From the NCBI GenBank assembly GCA_014237145.1, contig JAAXOC010000002.1, positions 1-57,744 on the forward strand: a DNA stretch of 57,744 nucleotides. The letters are read 5' to 3'. A program made the position numbers and the translations under genes. Below the pieces are notes generated by a model. It saw only the letters and a program-made list of their open reading frames with translations, did not search any database and had not been told where the DNA came from. Source of the stretch: ANME-2 cluster archaeon (lineage in GTDB: Archaea > Halobacteriota > Methanosarcinia > Methanosarcinales > Methanocomedenaceae). Positions 1 to 8,166 of the stretch are shown piece after piece (the stretch's first letter is position 1; each line of letters begins with the position of its first letter).

Positions 1-45
1 GGAAGTTACAATATTTAAATGTTCTCTAATTTAACCCGTTGCTAA

Positions 46-291
46 GCCGAAAGTCATGTAAAAGATATTATATTTGAAAATTATAATAATTGGTTAAATG
101 AAAATAGAAATTATGAAAAAGCTACTGAAGTTCGTAAACGATTCATTACGTATATATTGGATGTAGGAAATTGTTTACAACAAAGAAAAGTAATTGAAGA
201 TAATGAAAAATGGATAAACGTTCATAATAATAATAAAAAAGTTAAAAAGATTTTAGAAGAATTATTGAGAAAATATTCTGAAAATTGTTGA
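46..291 (+). pseudogene. C-terminal remnant of an unrecognised gene
   Basis: An open frame of about 80 codons, rich in Asn, Lys and Glu, ends at a TGA at 289-291. The same frame has stops at 16-18 and 43-45, and no ATG is in frame. It is either a decayed fragment or the end of a gene that entered from the left with a frameshift. The composition is AT-rich like the neighbouring TIR genes. I do not recognise the family. The coding assignment is weak. Confidence 0.3.
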
Positions 292-321
292 TAGATCCTT
301 GTTTTTTCTATTTATCGGATA

Positions 322-372
322 GGCTCTTGGTATTATTGTCAAGCAATAGCCAATAATAAAAGTTAAAGAGCC
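322..372. terminator. Large imperfect hairpin between convergent genes
   Basis: GGCTCTT at 322-328 pairs with AAGAGCC at 366-372, and an inner arm TATTATTG pairs with CAATAATA. It lies between the end of the plus-strand remnant and the end of the minus-strand TIR gene, so it could end transcription from both sides. Only the pairing is seen. The function is inferred. Confidence 0.35.
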
Positions 373-500
373 GACCATTAACCGTTTCATTTGCCTAAAA
401 AACTACTCGTGGGTCTTAATGCTAGCGTTTTTTCCAAATGTAGAGAGTGAAAATATCGATTTTATTTTAAACTGGCGAAGATGGGTTATCATATATTCCA

Positions 501-1253
501 TCAACGTATTATTTTAATTAATAAACCTATAATTCCTCGGATTATTAGTCTTAGCTTTCTCTTCGTTCTTATATAATCTGCTAAAGGAGGACTATTTTTA
601 TAATAAAAGTTAATAAACCATCTTCCAATTAATGAGTTTTTCAACCTATGATCTCTCCATTTCCTTAAAATATCAATTTCATAAGCTAGTGGAGTCCCAT
701 AAGCGGCTGTAGCAATAAAACAATTATCGTTTTCTTGTGGCGTTGAGTAGCTTTTTTTCTCTAACGGAGCATTCCTCTCACGTAGCTTTCTCAAATTATC
801 AATCAACTCCGGTCGTTTTCTATTATTCCATGCTTGATGTATTGCATCAATTAACTTTTCGCCGACATCTTCCCATTTAATTGCAACAGCATAGCCACTT
901 TGTACATTATCTGTCAACCTGAAATGTTTCTCGTTATAATTTGGAAGATACACACCAACTAAACCATTGCGTGTTCTTTCAGCATAGGGTCTTAGTGATG
1001 CATAAATTTCCCAGTCAACCCATTTTCGCCCCCATGTGTGCTCCCCTACTAATACAACGGTAACTGTGGAATCAAGTAAATGTTCTTGCCGAATTTTATT
1101 AAGGATAGTATCTACTTGAAGGTGACTAAGGTCCATATACATTGATTTATCAATAATCGCATTTCCACCATAGAGCTCTCTTAATTTATCTGCGTAAACC
1201 TGATCCGCATCATGATGATAGCTGATGAATACTTTATGCTTTTGGGAAACCAT
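501..1253 (-). CDS. ThsB-like TIR (DUF1863/MTH538) protein with C-terminal CFI-box domain
   Basis: A 250-aa protein. Residues 5-140 form a TIR-like domain of the DUF1863/MTH538 type: strand 1 KVFISYHH, then DSTVTVVLVG and a WEIYASL helix whose Glu82 sits where TIR NADases have their catalytic glutamate. This is the family of Thoeris ThsB, which senses phage and makes a cyclic-ADP-ribose-type signal. From residue 178 (CFIATAAYGT) to about 235 there is a CFI-box C-terminal domain, a short module of unknown function found at the ends of many unrelated proteins. It ends in a basic, hydrophobic stretch (IIRGIIGLLIKIIR) that could contact membrane. It is the last gene of a minus-strand run, 30 bp after a second ThsB-like gene and close behind a TIR-SLOG gene. 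Function in defence is inferred from family and context. Confidence 0.75.
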   Translation of the reverse strand: MVSQKHKVFISYHHDADQVYADKLRELYGGNAIIDKSMYMDLSHLQVDTILNKIRQEHLLDSTVTVVLVGEHTWGRKWVDWEIYASLRPYAERTRNGLVGVYLPNYNEKHFRLTDNVQSGYAVAIKWEDVGEKLIDAIHQAWNNRKRPELIDNLRKLRERNAPLEKKSYSTPQENDNCFIATAAYGTPLAYEIDILRKWRDHRLKNSLIGRWFINFYYKNSPPLADYIRTKRKLRLIIRGIIGLLIKIIR

Positions 1254-1283
1254 CGATTATCTTCCTTAGCTATACTTATTTAG

Positions 1284-1838
1284 TTAATCTTGCCATCGGT
1301 CCCCAGTATGGTTTTTTCCATACATAGGACGATTGTTTATCGGTGTAATTTGGTCCCTTATATGAAACGCCTCGTGAATCCACTGTTGGATATCAAAAGG
1401 ATTCGTACTCCAAGGGTGAATTGCCGCGAATGGTTTTTTTCCGTCGTTTCTCTCTTTTAGATTATCATAAAGTCGAGGAGGCACCGTATATGGGGAATAT
1501 TTACGAGGTTCAGGATAATCATACGAAGGTAGAAGTATTCCGAGAAGTCCTGATCGAGGGTTTTTTTGTGTATCTCTTAAGCTTGAATAAATCTCCCAGT
1601 CAACATGTTTTCTTTGCCATGTCTGTCTACCAATTAACACGACTGTAACGGTCGAATCTCTTAGATATTCATCTCTAATCTTCTGACGAACATATTCTGT
1701 GTTTGCATTAGGATCAATATCCCCAATATCAACGGAACGTGATACGATGACGTCCTCACAAATACTTTCAAATTGCTCTCTATACCTCTGGTCATCGTTA
1801 TGATGGTAGCTTACGAACACGTTATGTCTCATAGTCAT
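1284..1838 (-). CDS. ThsB-like TIR (DUF1863/MTH538) protein
   Basis: A 184-aa protein that is a paralogue of the next gene downstream. It has strand 1 NVFVSYHH, DSTVTVVLIG, and WEIYSSL with Glu82 at the presumed catalytic position. It has only the TIR-like domain and no CFI-box tail. A good ribosome-binding site (GGAGGT) lies about 6 nt before the ATG at 1838. The gene is 46 bp downstream of the TIR-SLOG gene and 30 bp upstream of the CFI-box TIR gene, so the three are probably one transcript. Thoeris loci often carry several divergent ThsB genes, each sensing a different phage signal, with one effector. The pair here fits that pattern. The NADase or cyclase activity is inferred. Confidence 0.75.
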   Translation of the reverse strand: MTMRHNVFVSYHHNDDQRYREQFESICEDVIVSRSVDIGDIDPNANTEYVRQKIRDEYLRDSTVTVVLIGRQTWQRKHVDWEIYSSLRDTQKNPRSGLLGILLPSYDYPEPRKYSPYTVPPRLYDNLKERNDGKKPFAAIHPWSTNPFDIQQWIHEAFHIRDQITPINNRPMYGKNHTGDRWQD

Positions 1839-1884
1839 TTTTATACCTCCACGTTTTTTTTAGATATTTTATTTAGATATATTA

Positions 1885-3909
1885 CTACCTATATAAGACT
1901 TTCAAACCTTTGAATATAAAATGCATTGCCTCATCAATAAATGTGGTATTAAACAATTTTTCGTTATCGTCCTTAGAAAGGCCATTATTCAACTCTGCAT
2001 TTATTAGTTTATCTTCGATGGCTTTGTAATCAACTTTATATCGCTCACCCCTTGAATCCATGAAGCTCAACAAATCCATATAACCTGCATTATTTTGAAT
2101 TTGCCAAGCCTCTGTAAGTTCATAATTCATCACTTGCGTTTGGATGGATTTGCATATACTCGCCGTAACTCCGCCAAAACCCCCTAATAAATAGAGTGGT
2201 TTCTTTTTCTCCAATGCAATAACAATTTCTTCGAGAACACCTGGTATTTTACCTTTATATCCAGAGTGTTTCCCACCTGCACAAATGCGCACCTCACAAT
2301 CATTAATCATTGTGTTTCGCATTTCGGTTAAGCATCGACTCCACACATAAGAGTTTTGAGTATTTAACGGAGGTAAGAATGAATTCTTATCGGGAATCAG
2401 GTCAAAGACATCAGAGGGCGGTTCAATTTCCTCCATTGCCGCTATATGCCGATATTTTGCTTTCCATTCTGTCATAGCAGTGGTATTTCCCTTGAAGATC
2501 GGCCAGGCTAGATAATTCTTTAAATGAATATTATCTGTTCGTAACCTTGCCTGAAGAGCCGCAGCTTCTTTGAAAATGAAATCCGTAAACCCATTCTCTC
2601 GAAGATCGCCGCCGTATACTAATTTCGCACCACGGGCTAAAAAATGCCTTGCAAGATCTTGCGATAAGTGTATTAGGTGATAACTACCATGACCAATTTC
2701 AATTAATTCTTCATCAGAAGGATCAGATATTGAAATCCCGATTGATTTACCATGAATATTAATGGGATTAAATAATAATGGTGTGAAAAATTCAATTCCA
2801 AAATTTTTAAAGAAAGCTAGCTCTTCTTCATATATTGGTGGTTCTGGATATACTACCGATTTTTTCAGGCAATGGATACTATTGTAATTATTTATTAATA
2901 TTTTGAAAATATCGGTAGCTTCAGGAGGCCTTGACAAGATTTCAGCATCATTCGGAATCCAATTTACTTTTATATATTGAGTAAGCAACATTTTTGCATA
3001 ATAAAATCGAATGGTTTCAAGCAATGCCACACTTACTATTCGAAGTAAGTCCTTTTTCCCAGGTTCTGTATATTCCCCGATATTCACGTGAACACCAGGA
3101 ATATTTGCAGCATGAGGAAAACGCCGGTCTTCAAATTCCTCTAAACAATCAACTGCAACGATTGGGCGATGGTTTTCTTTAGCACATAAAATTTCACGTT
3201 GACACCAATATCTAGAGGAATAAGGATCAGAGTGAATGGCAATGATTGTGGACTCTTTAATGTGATCGATAATTTCGTTATCAAATTGATATCCTGGGGC
3301 AATGTCAGTCGCATCAAAAAAATTCCTCATTGAGCTGTTGTCTATAAAATTCTTTAATGCTTTAGCAAGCTTGATACCCTGCTTACCATCTTTTGCATGA
3401 CTAAGGAATATCTTCAATGCGTTATATTTGCCTGGTCTCATTATGTTAAAAGACTCATTTAGGATTAGACGATAGATTTCATGCGCTACAGAAATGAATA
3501 TTAAATAATTTGTATATAATTCTTCATATTCATAAGTCCGGATAAAATTTTTACCCTGCAGGCGACCCCCAACATTAAAGGCATAATTATCAAGTGCAAT
3601 GGGAATAATATGTATTTTATCGCTTTCGGGTAGCTTCTTGATATATTCAACCCAATCGCCATTTCCCACAATATTTTTGCTTAAAAAGATAAATATTATT
3701 GAGTTTTCAGATTCAATATTTATATTAGAAGGCACGCCTTTCTTAGCCGTTGTCCTATAAAAAATCGGTAAATTCATAGCACGAGAGAAAGGTTTGTTAA
3801 TATCACGCTGCAACATGGAAGAACAATGTTTAACCATTGGTTGGACTGTGTTTGCATCAGCGGGATGCCAAACAAAAAAAACCGAAAGCGGTGGAGTGTA
3901 ACTTACCAT
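1885..3909 (-). CDS. TIR-SLOG protein, candidate Thoeris-type effector
   Basis: A 674-aa protein. Residues 8-110 look like a degenerate TIR fold (SVFFVWHPAD, then IIFIFLSKN). Residues 164-300 are a clearer TIR domain (LKIFLSHAKDG; TIIAIHSD; WCQREI with Glu239 at the catalytic position). Residues about 375-595 look like a SLOG (Rossmann-like nucleotide-binding) domain, with LVYGGDLREN near 431, RICAGGK near 542 and LYLLGGFGG near 572. In ThsA of classical Thoeris the SLOG domain binds the cyclic ADP-ribose signal and switches on a SIR2 NADase. Here TIR takes the place of SIR2, so a signal-gated TIR NADase is a reasonable guess. It lies directly upstream of two ThsB-like genes on the same strand. 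TIR is called with good confidence. The SLOG call rests on motif pattern only. Confidence 0.7.
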   Translation of the reverse strand: MVSYTPPLSVFFVWHPADANTVQPMVKHCSSMLQRDINKPFSRAMNLPIFYRTTAKKGVPSNINIESENSIIFIFLSKNIVGNGDWVEYIKKLPESDKIHIIPIALDNYAFNVGGRLQGKNFIRTYEYEELYTNYLIFISVAHEIYRLILNESFNIMRPGKYNALKIFLSHAKDGKQGIKLAKALKNFIDNSSMRNFFDATDIAPGYQFDNEIIDHIKESTIIAIHSDPYSSRYWCQREILCAKENHRPIVAVDCLEEFEDRRFPHAANIPGVHVNIGEYTEPGKKDLLRIVSVALLETIRFYYAKMLLTQYIKVNWIPNDAEILSRPPEATDIFKILINNYNSIHCLKKSVVYPEPPIYEEELAFFKNFGIEFFTPLLFNPINIHGKSIGISISDPSDEELIEIGHGSYHLIHLSQDLARHFLARGAKLVYGGDLRENGFTDFIFKEAAALQARLRTDNIHLKNYLAWPIFKGNTTAMTEWKAKYRHIAAMEEIEPPSDVFDLIPDKNSFLPPLNTQNSYVWSRCLTEMRNTMINDCEVRICAGGKHSGYKGKIPGVLEEIVIALEKKKPLYLLGGFGGVTASICKSIQTQVMNYELTEAWQIQNNAGYMDLLSFMDSRGERYKVDYKAIEDKLINAELNNGLSKDDNEKLFNTTFIDEAMHFIFKGLKVLYR

Positions 3910-4069
3910 TTTGCTTTCCTCACTGGGTTACATCACAAAATTTGCATGTTGAGTTATTTTTCATCATATCCTGGGGGTTTTGGATAGAGACCTTATTAGT
4001 ACTTCTGTATTTCGCAAACTACATAAGCGGTTCTAGCATTTCCTGAACAAATTAAAAAGTTTCCATTAT

Positions 4070-5386
4070 CTATGTGGAGTTCTTTACTCTCACTATTTCA
4101 TTAGCAACATGATCTATGCCCTTATCAGATGATACCGCTAGTCGATCAGCAAGAATTGGTGAAAAAAATCTTACTTCTTGTTGGGTAATACCATGCCAAA
4201 TAGGAAGAATGACTTTATTTAACCCCTCTTCTCTTGCTACGAGAGCATCAAGTTCTTTTTGAGGCCATTCTTTCTCAAAGAATTTCTTGCTTAGAACAAC
4301 CACTCCGTAGCGAGAGTTAACAAGACCATTATCAATTAATCGACTTAAACTATCCCCTAGAGTTATTGTAGATTCATCAAACCAGACCTTAAGACCTCTA
4401 TCTTGAAGTTTTACAGCCAACGCTCTTACAAAAGATTCCTTATCTTCGCTTGCATGACATATAAAAACATCATATTTAAATAATTTTTTGGGTTTAGGGA
4501 TTTTTTTGAGATTTTTTTGTTTTTGTTGAGTATCAGAGACTTCTATCCGAAAATTAGGACCGCCTGGAGCATCGTTTCCCCGTGTATAACCGGATTCTTC
4601 ATACCAATGTATCCAATGCCTTTTTCCAACAACAAATTTAAAATCATAATGCCCCAGTGATACAAAAATATCTTTTTCCCAGATTTCTTTTCCTTCACTA
4701 ATTTGCTTCTGCAACCCATACTTTTTCTGGTACTTTTGGGTAGGTCGTATTAAACTGCCTTTTGGCCTAAGCCAATTATTGAATTCACCTGCTACATAGA
4801 CTTCTTTAGCATGTTCAGCTTCACGACTTGTGCAGATGAACTTGACACATTTGCCATTCTGAGGAGGATCTTGAACTTCTTCAGGCCTTTGTATCACATT
4901 TGTCTTTGGATTGCTACCAGAGGTTATTTTTTCAGCGCGCAAGCGCAGCGATCTCATTAATCGTTCGTAGCCTTTTTCTTCAAATAAATTGACCCAGTGC
5001 CAGCGTTGTAACCTTTCAGGAACATCACACTCTTCCAGCTTGAGGGGAATAAGAAATATTGTGCCTTCGGGTTGTTCTTCTGCCTTGTCCAGAGCATCTT
5101 TTATCTCTTTGTGGACATAACCAGCTTTATTTATTGCTTTATGCGAAAGGCAAACAATAACAACATCAGACGTTTGTACGGCCTTTGCAATCTCAAGTTG
5201 CCATTCTTGTCCTGGCAAAAGTTTTTCTTCATCCAGCCACGGATCAAAACCATCGCTGGATAATCGCTGATACAGGTTACTTACTGCGGGCTTATCTCCA
5301 GATGAATGACACAGGAATATGCGCAAAGGATTCGTTCTTTTATGAATCTCATCCATCATATCATACTCCATTAAAAGCCATTTCAC
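4070..5386 (-). CDS. TIR - CBM48/AMPK-like E-set - TIR protein
   Basis: A 438-aa protein with three modules. Residues 20-150 are a TIR domain (LRIFLCHSSGDK; DVVIVCLS; KEIKDAL with Glu94). Residues about 178-285 resemble the glycogen-binding E-set domain of AMPK-beta/CBM48 (VYVAGEFNNW near 197, then LGHYDFKFVVG). Residues 304-435 are a second TIR domain (YDVFICHASEDK; GVVVLSKKF; PQKELDAL with Glu378). Both TIR domains keep the catalytic glutamate. The longest frame starts at a GTG, but an SD-like GGAG about 7 nt before the ATG near 5359 makes that ATG the better start. It is about 160 bp upstream of the TIR-SLOG gene, so it may have its own promoter. A role in defence is inferred. What the E-set domain binds (glucan, or another TIR) is unknown. 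Confidence 0.75.
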   Translation of the reverse strand: MKWLLMEYDMMDEIHKRTNPLRIFLCHSSGDKPAVSNLYQRLSSDGFDPWLDEEKLLPGQEWQLEIAKAVQTSDVVIVCLSHKAINKAGYVHKEIKDALDKAEEQPEGTIFLIPLKLEECDVPERLQRWHWVNLFEEKGYERLMRSLRLRAEKITSGSNPKTNVIQRPEEVQDPPQNGKCVKFICTSREAEHAKEVYVAGEFNNWLRPKGSLIRPTQKYQKKYGLQKQISEGKEIWEKDIFVSLGHYDFKFVVGKRHWIHWYEESGYTRGNDAPGGPNFRIEVSDTQQKQKNLKKIPKPKKLFKYDVFICHASEDKESFVRALAVKLQDRGLKVWFDESTITLGDSLSRLIDNGLVNSRYGVVVLSKKFFEKEWPQKELDALVAREEGLNKVILPIWHGITQQEVRFFSPILADRLAVSSDKGIDHVANEIVRVKNST

Positions 5387-5459
5387 TTAAATGATTCTTT
5401 TTTAATAATACGGCAAGACATTAATATTTATTAAACCATCCATAAATAGAGGTAATAAA

Positions 5460-5684
5460 ATGGCAGGTGTTGTAAGAATAAAAGAGGTAAAAGGAAACGT
5501 AGTGTTACGCAAAGAAGATTTTGAAGATCTGATTGGTGAGATGGAATCTTTGATGGAAACCATAGAAATTTTAAGTGATAAGGGTTTAATGAAACAGATA
5601 AATGAAAGTGAAAATGATATAAGAGAAGGGAAGGTCTTCGAAATTAAGTCGGAAGATGATTTGTGCAATTTGTTTTTGGAGTGA
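5460..5684 (+). CDS. RelB/Phd-type antitoxin, copy A
   Basis: A 74-aa protein. The N-terminal half has a beta-rich RIKEVKGNVVLRKEDFEDL segment that suggests a small DNA-binding fold. The C-terminal half has a tail of the type seen in RelB and YefM antitoxins (ILSDKGLMKQINESENDI), which wraps the toxin. It ends 4 bp before the RelE-like toxin start. It differs from copy B at 6685 by a single residue (Gly for Asp in the ILSDK segment). The partner toxin of this copy is broken at its C-terminus, so this antitoxin may now be an orphan. It could still neutralise the copy B toxin. Confidence 0.65.
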   Translation: MAGVVRIKEVKGNVVLRKEDFEDLIGEMESLMETIEILSDKGLMKQINESENDIREGKVFEIKSEDDLCNLFLE

Positions 5685-5688
5685 TCTG

Positions 5689-6027
5689 ATGGTATATTCT
5701 CTGAAATACACCAAGATTTTCAAAAAGCAGATTGAAAATGTGAAGAAAAAAAATAAAGTGTTGATGGAAGAATTGATGCAAAAAGTGAAGAAACTGTATG
5801 ATACGCCCTACTCTGGAAAGCCTTTGAAATATCGACTCTCTAATTATAGATCTCTTAGAGTAAAAGGAAAATATAGACTTATTTATATGGTGCATGAGAA
5901 CGAAAGTGAAGTGACACTACCTCTTTGCGAGGGTACACCGCCACCAACCCCCCAATCCACACCCGTTCATTTTATGCAATACAAACAGATAAAAGCAATC
6001 TTATATATACTGAAAATACTTAGATGA
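5689..6027 (+). pseudogene. RelE/ParE-like toxin, C-terminus replaced (copy A)
   Basis: The first 76 codons are identical to the intact toxin at 6914. After the residues ESEVTL the frame runs into unrelated sequence (PLCEGTPPPTPQS and on) and ends at 6027. The lost segment holds the final strand and helix of the RelE fold, including the His-containing part of copy B (VAFGHREDIY). RelE toxins need this end for mRNA cleavage, so this copy is probably inactive. The breakpoint is at 5918/5919. Confidence 0.7.
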
Positions 6028-6040
6028 TTATAGAGTAACA

Positions 6041-6529
6041 ATGAAAAAAATGATATTAAAGTGGTGGAAACAGGCGAATAGGGATCTGCTAACTGCAAAA
6101 AATTGTATAGGTTCAGGCGACTATTATGCAAGTGTCTTCTTCAGCGAGCAGGCTATAGAAAAGGGACTAAAAGCGTTATACATCAAACTATTTAATGATT
6201 CTCCTCCAAGAATCCATTACATTGATAAGCTTGCCTCGTTGGTCAATGCACCTCTTGATATCATGGATGCGACTTACGAACTGTCTGAAGATTATATGCT
6301 TTCAAGATATCCTGATGTATCAGATGAATTGCCTTTTGAACTGTATGATGAGTACATTAATGTCACTGCACCAGCGACTCCAGCTACATTCACAAATGAA
6401 CAAAAGAAAGTAACTATTCAGCCATACATAAACGTTATCGTCAGACTGAATAGTATACAAATAGATAATTGCACACAATTGTCAAACACCTTTGAAAACG
6501 ATGAACTTAGACTCAGTATTAAAAACTAA
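6041..6529 (+). pseudogene. HEPN-domain toxin, truncated and fused to foreign sequence (copy A)
   Basis: Codons 1-104 match the HEPN gene at 8167. After the residues ELYDE the frame continues into about 58 unrelated codons (YINVTAPATPATF onwards) and stops at 6529. The lost part is the last helix, and no MNT antitoxin gene follows. The fused tail is Thr/Pro/Asn-rich and looks like a piece of a secreted or surface protein, but I cannot name it. The gene is probably inactive. Confidence 0.65.
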
Positions 6530-6684
6530 AAAATGTATCGCCATAGACACAAATGAACGGATTTTCGCCATCTGCATCCGGTCTTAAGGATGGCTGAATA
6601 GTTACAAAAGAAAAAGTAATCAGTTTTACATAATACGGCAAGATATTAATATTTATTACCCCATCCATAAGTAGAGGTAATAAA

Positions 6685-6909
6685 ATGGCAGGTGTTGTAA
6701 GAATAAAAGAGGTTAAAGGAAACGTAGTGTTGCGCAAAGAAGACTTTGAAGATCTGATTGGTGAGATGGAATCTTTGATGGAAACCATCGAAATTTTGAG
6801 TGATAAGGATTTAATGAAACAGATAAATGAAAGTGAAAATGATATAAGAGAGGGGAAGGTCTTCGAAATTAAGTCGGAAGATGATTTGTGCAATTTGTTT
6901 TTGGAGTGA
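6685..6909 (+). CDS. RelB/Phd-type antitoxin, copy B
   Basis: A 74-aa protein, near-identical to copy A at 5460. It has a basic, beta-rich N-terminal half and a C-terminal helix-tail of the RelB/YefM kind (ILSDKDLMKQINESE). The stop is 4 bp before the ATG of the intact toxin, so the pair is co-transcribed and probably translationally coupled. In such modules the antitoxin usually represses the operon. The upstream segment 6631-6684 is conserved between both copies and probably contains the promoter. Confidence 0.7.
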   Translation: MAGVVRIKEVKGNVVLRKEDFEDLIGEMESLMETIEILSDKDLMKQINESENDIREGKVFEIKSEDDLCNLFLE

Positions 6910-6913
6910 TCTG

Positions 6914-7216
6914 ATGGTATATTCTCTGAAATACACCAAGATTTTCAAAAAGCAGATTGAAAATGTGAAGAAAAAAAATAAAGTGTTGATGGAAGAATTG
7001 ATGCAAAAAGTGAAGAAACTGTATGATACGCCCTACTCTGGAAAGCCTTTGAAATATCGACTCTCTAATTATAGATCTCTTAGAGTAAAAGGAAAATATA
7101 GACTTATTTATATGGTGCATGAGAACGAAAGTGAAGTGACACTTGTTGCTTTTGGACACCGAGAGGATATCTATAAACTTATGTTGTTATCATTTGAAGA
7201 TGGACGGAAAGAGTGA
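6914..7216 (+). CDS. RelE/ParE-family toxin, intact copy B
   Basis: A 100-aa protein. The pattern YSLKYTKIFKKQIENV, then GKPLKYRLSNYRSLRVKGKY, then LIYMVHE and a C-terminal VAFGHREDIYKLM is that of the RelE/ParE superfamily. Members cleave ribosome-bound mRNA or poison gyrase. The conserved basic and aromatic residues in the middle (Arg of YRSLRV, Tyr of GKYRLIY) suggest the RelE branch. The length is normal for the family. I chose the ATG at 6914, 4 bp after the antitoxin stop, over the longer upstream frame. It is partnered with the antitoxin at 6685. Confidence 0.8.
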   Translation: MVYSLKYTKIFKKQIENVKKKNKVLMEELMQKVKKLYDTPYSGKPLKYRLSNYRSLRVKGKYRLIYMVHENESEVTLVAFGHREDIYKLMLLSFEDGRKE

Positions 7217-7309
7217 TAGAAAAAACAGTGTAATCCCTGCTCACCATGCCCAGATCCAGTACACATTTTCTTTTACCTCTTTGCGAGGGTACACCGCCAC
7301 CAACCACCC

Positions 7310-7500
7310 AATCCACACCCGTTTAATTCACTTAACCCACATTCTCGCACCGGGCACACTGCTGGAGCTACTACTCCTGCCGCAACTTCCTCTGCTGCTA
7401 TCTCTTCAACCAAACCGGCGGCGCCTCTCCCTCAACACACACCTATTGCCTGCGCGCGGTCTGAACACAGGCGGCTAGACTGGTGCGTCTGAGTTGCGCC
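7310..7500. repeat. Degenerate GC-rich repeat, left part of copy 1
   Basis: This stretch contains the core CCTATTGCCTGCGYGYGG and an upstream part that aligns with 9195-9310. It belongs to the same repeat family as the tandem copies at 9195-9780. The rest of this copy seems to lie at 7885-7990, after the two small ORFs. No protein is convincingly encoded. Confidence 0.5.
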
Positions 7501-7522
7501 TTAGAAGGGCGGTACTGTGAAT

Positions 7523-7627
7523 ATGCGTTACAGGGTTGAGGATATGCCCGACGGGCTGATCCTGACTACTAAGAAATTACCTGTGGCGATGGGATGGATC
7601 ACTATTGTTTCCACGGATTCGGTGTAA
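7523..7627 (+). CDS. Small ORF of 34 codons, unrecognised
   Basis: The frame starts at ATG 7523 and encodes MRYRVEDMPDGLILTTKK and a hydrophobic end. It stops at 7625-7627, immediately before the ATG of the next small ORF at 7628. The two appear translationally linked and interrupt a copy of the GC-rich repeat. The composition differs from the AT-rich toxin genes on either side. It could be a real small protein or a fragment of a larger lost gene. Confidence 0.35.
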   Translation: MRYRVEDMPDGLILTTKKLPVAMGWITIVSTDSV

Positions 7628-7819
7628 ATGGTTGAGCTTGATAAGGAACAGGAAAAGGCGTTTGTTAATGAGTTGATGGAGGCCAATGAGTTAAAGGGTG
7701 CTTCCAAGAAGCGGCTCATTAAGTTTTTGGGTGCTAAGTATGACTGGGACAAGCATAGAGTCCAGTTCAGGCTGACCCAGGCGCTTATTGCTGAGCGGTA
7801 TGCGGCATCGAGTCATTAA
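7628..7819 (+). CDS. Small charged ORF of 63 codons, unrecognised
   Basis: The product is helical and charged (MVELDKEQEKAFVNELMEA, then KKRLIKFLGAKYDWD). Its ATG directly follows the stop of the small ORF at 7523-7627. Codon choice looks coding (third-position bias), and the protein has no Cys or membrane segment. The pair may be cargo of a small inserted element flanked by the two halves of the GC-rich repeat. I do not recognise either protein. Confidence 0.4.
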   Translation: MVELDKEQEKAFVNELMEANELKGASKKRLIKFLGAKYDWDKHRVQFRLTQALIAERYAASSH

Positions 7820-7884
7820 AGACGGGATTTTTGTAAGGGGCTTGTGGGGGAGCCCGGGTGTGTTTTTTTTGGGTGTGCGGTGTG

Positions 7885-7990
7885 AACTTGTATTGAGCGC
7901 GAAAGCCGCGCTCCATCTGCCTGTATTTGCTACACTGAGCTCGCCACTGGTAGAGTGGTGCACTTCACATGCTCACTCGACCAGAGGTTC
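7885..7990. repeat. Degenerate GC-rich repeat, right part of copy 1
   Basis: The segment with GCGCGAAAGCCGCGCTCCAT and CTGCCTGTATTTGCTACACT aligns with 9370-9430 and 9590-9655 of the tandem copies further right. It sits directly after the two small ORFs and before the HEPN/MNT module. Confidence 0.45.
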
Positions 7991-8166
7991 AAACTCGTAT
8001 CATTATTATCCACATGAAAACTGCTGTGCACTGAATATTTCAATATGGGCAAGCATCCGTTTATAGAATTCAGTGCTACAAAAATTATACTATCATTTTA
8101 TGCAATACAAACAGATAAAAGCAATCTTATATATACTGAAAATACTTAGATGATTATAGAGTAACA

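Larger units (their letters stand above)
5406..6351 (+). repeat. Rearranged duplicate (copy A) of the toxin-antitoxin locus at 6631-8477
   Basis: Bases 5406-5918 match 6631-7143 almost exactly. Bases 5919-5967 then match 7275-7323, and 5968-6351 match 8094-8477. Relative to copy B, copy A therefore lacks 131 bp and 770 bp and breaks off inside the HEPN gene. The junctions show at most 1-2 nt of shared sequence. Confidence 0.85.
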
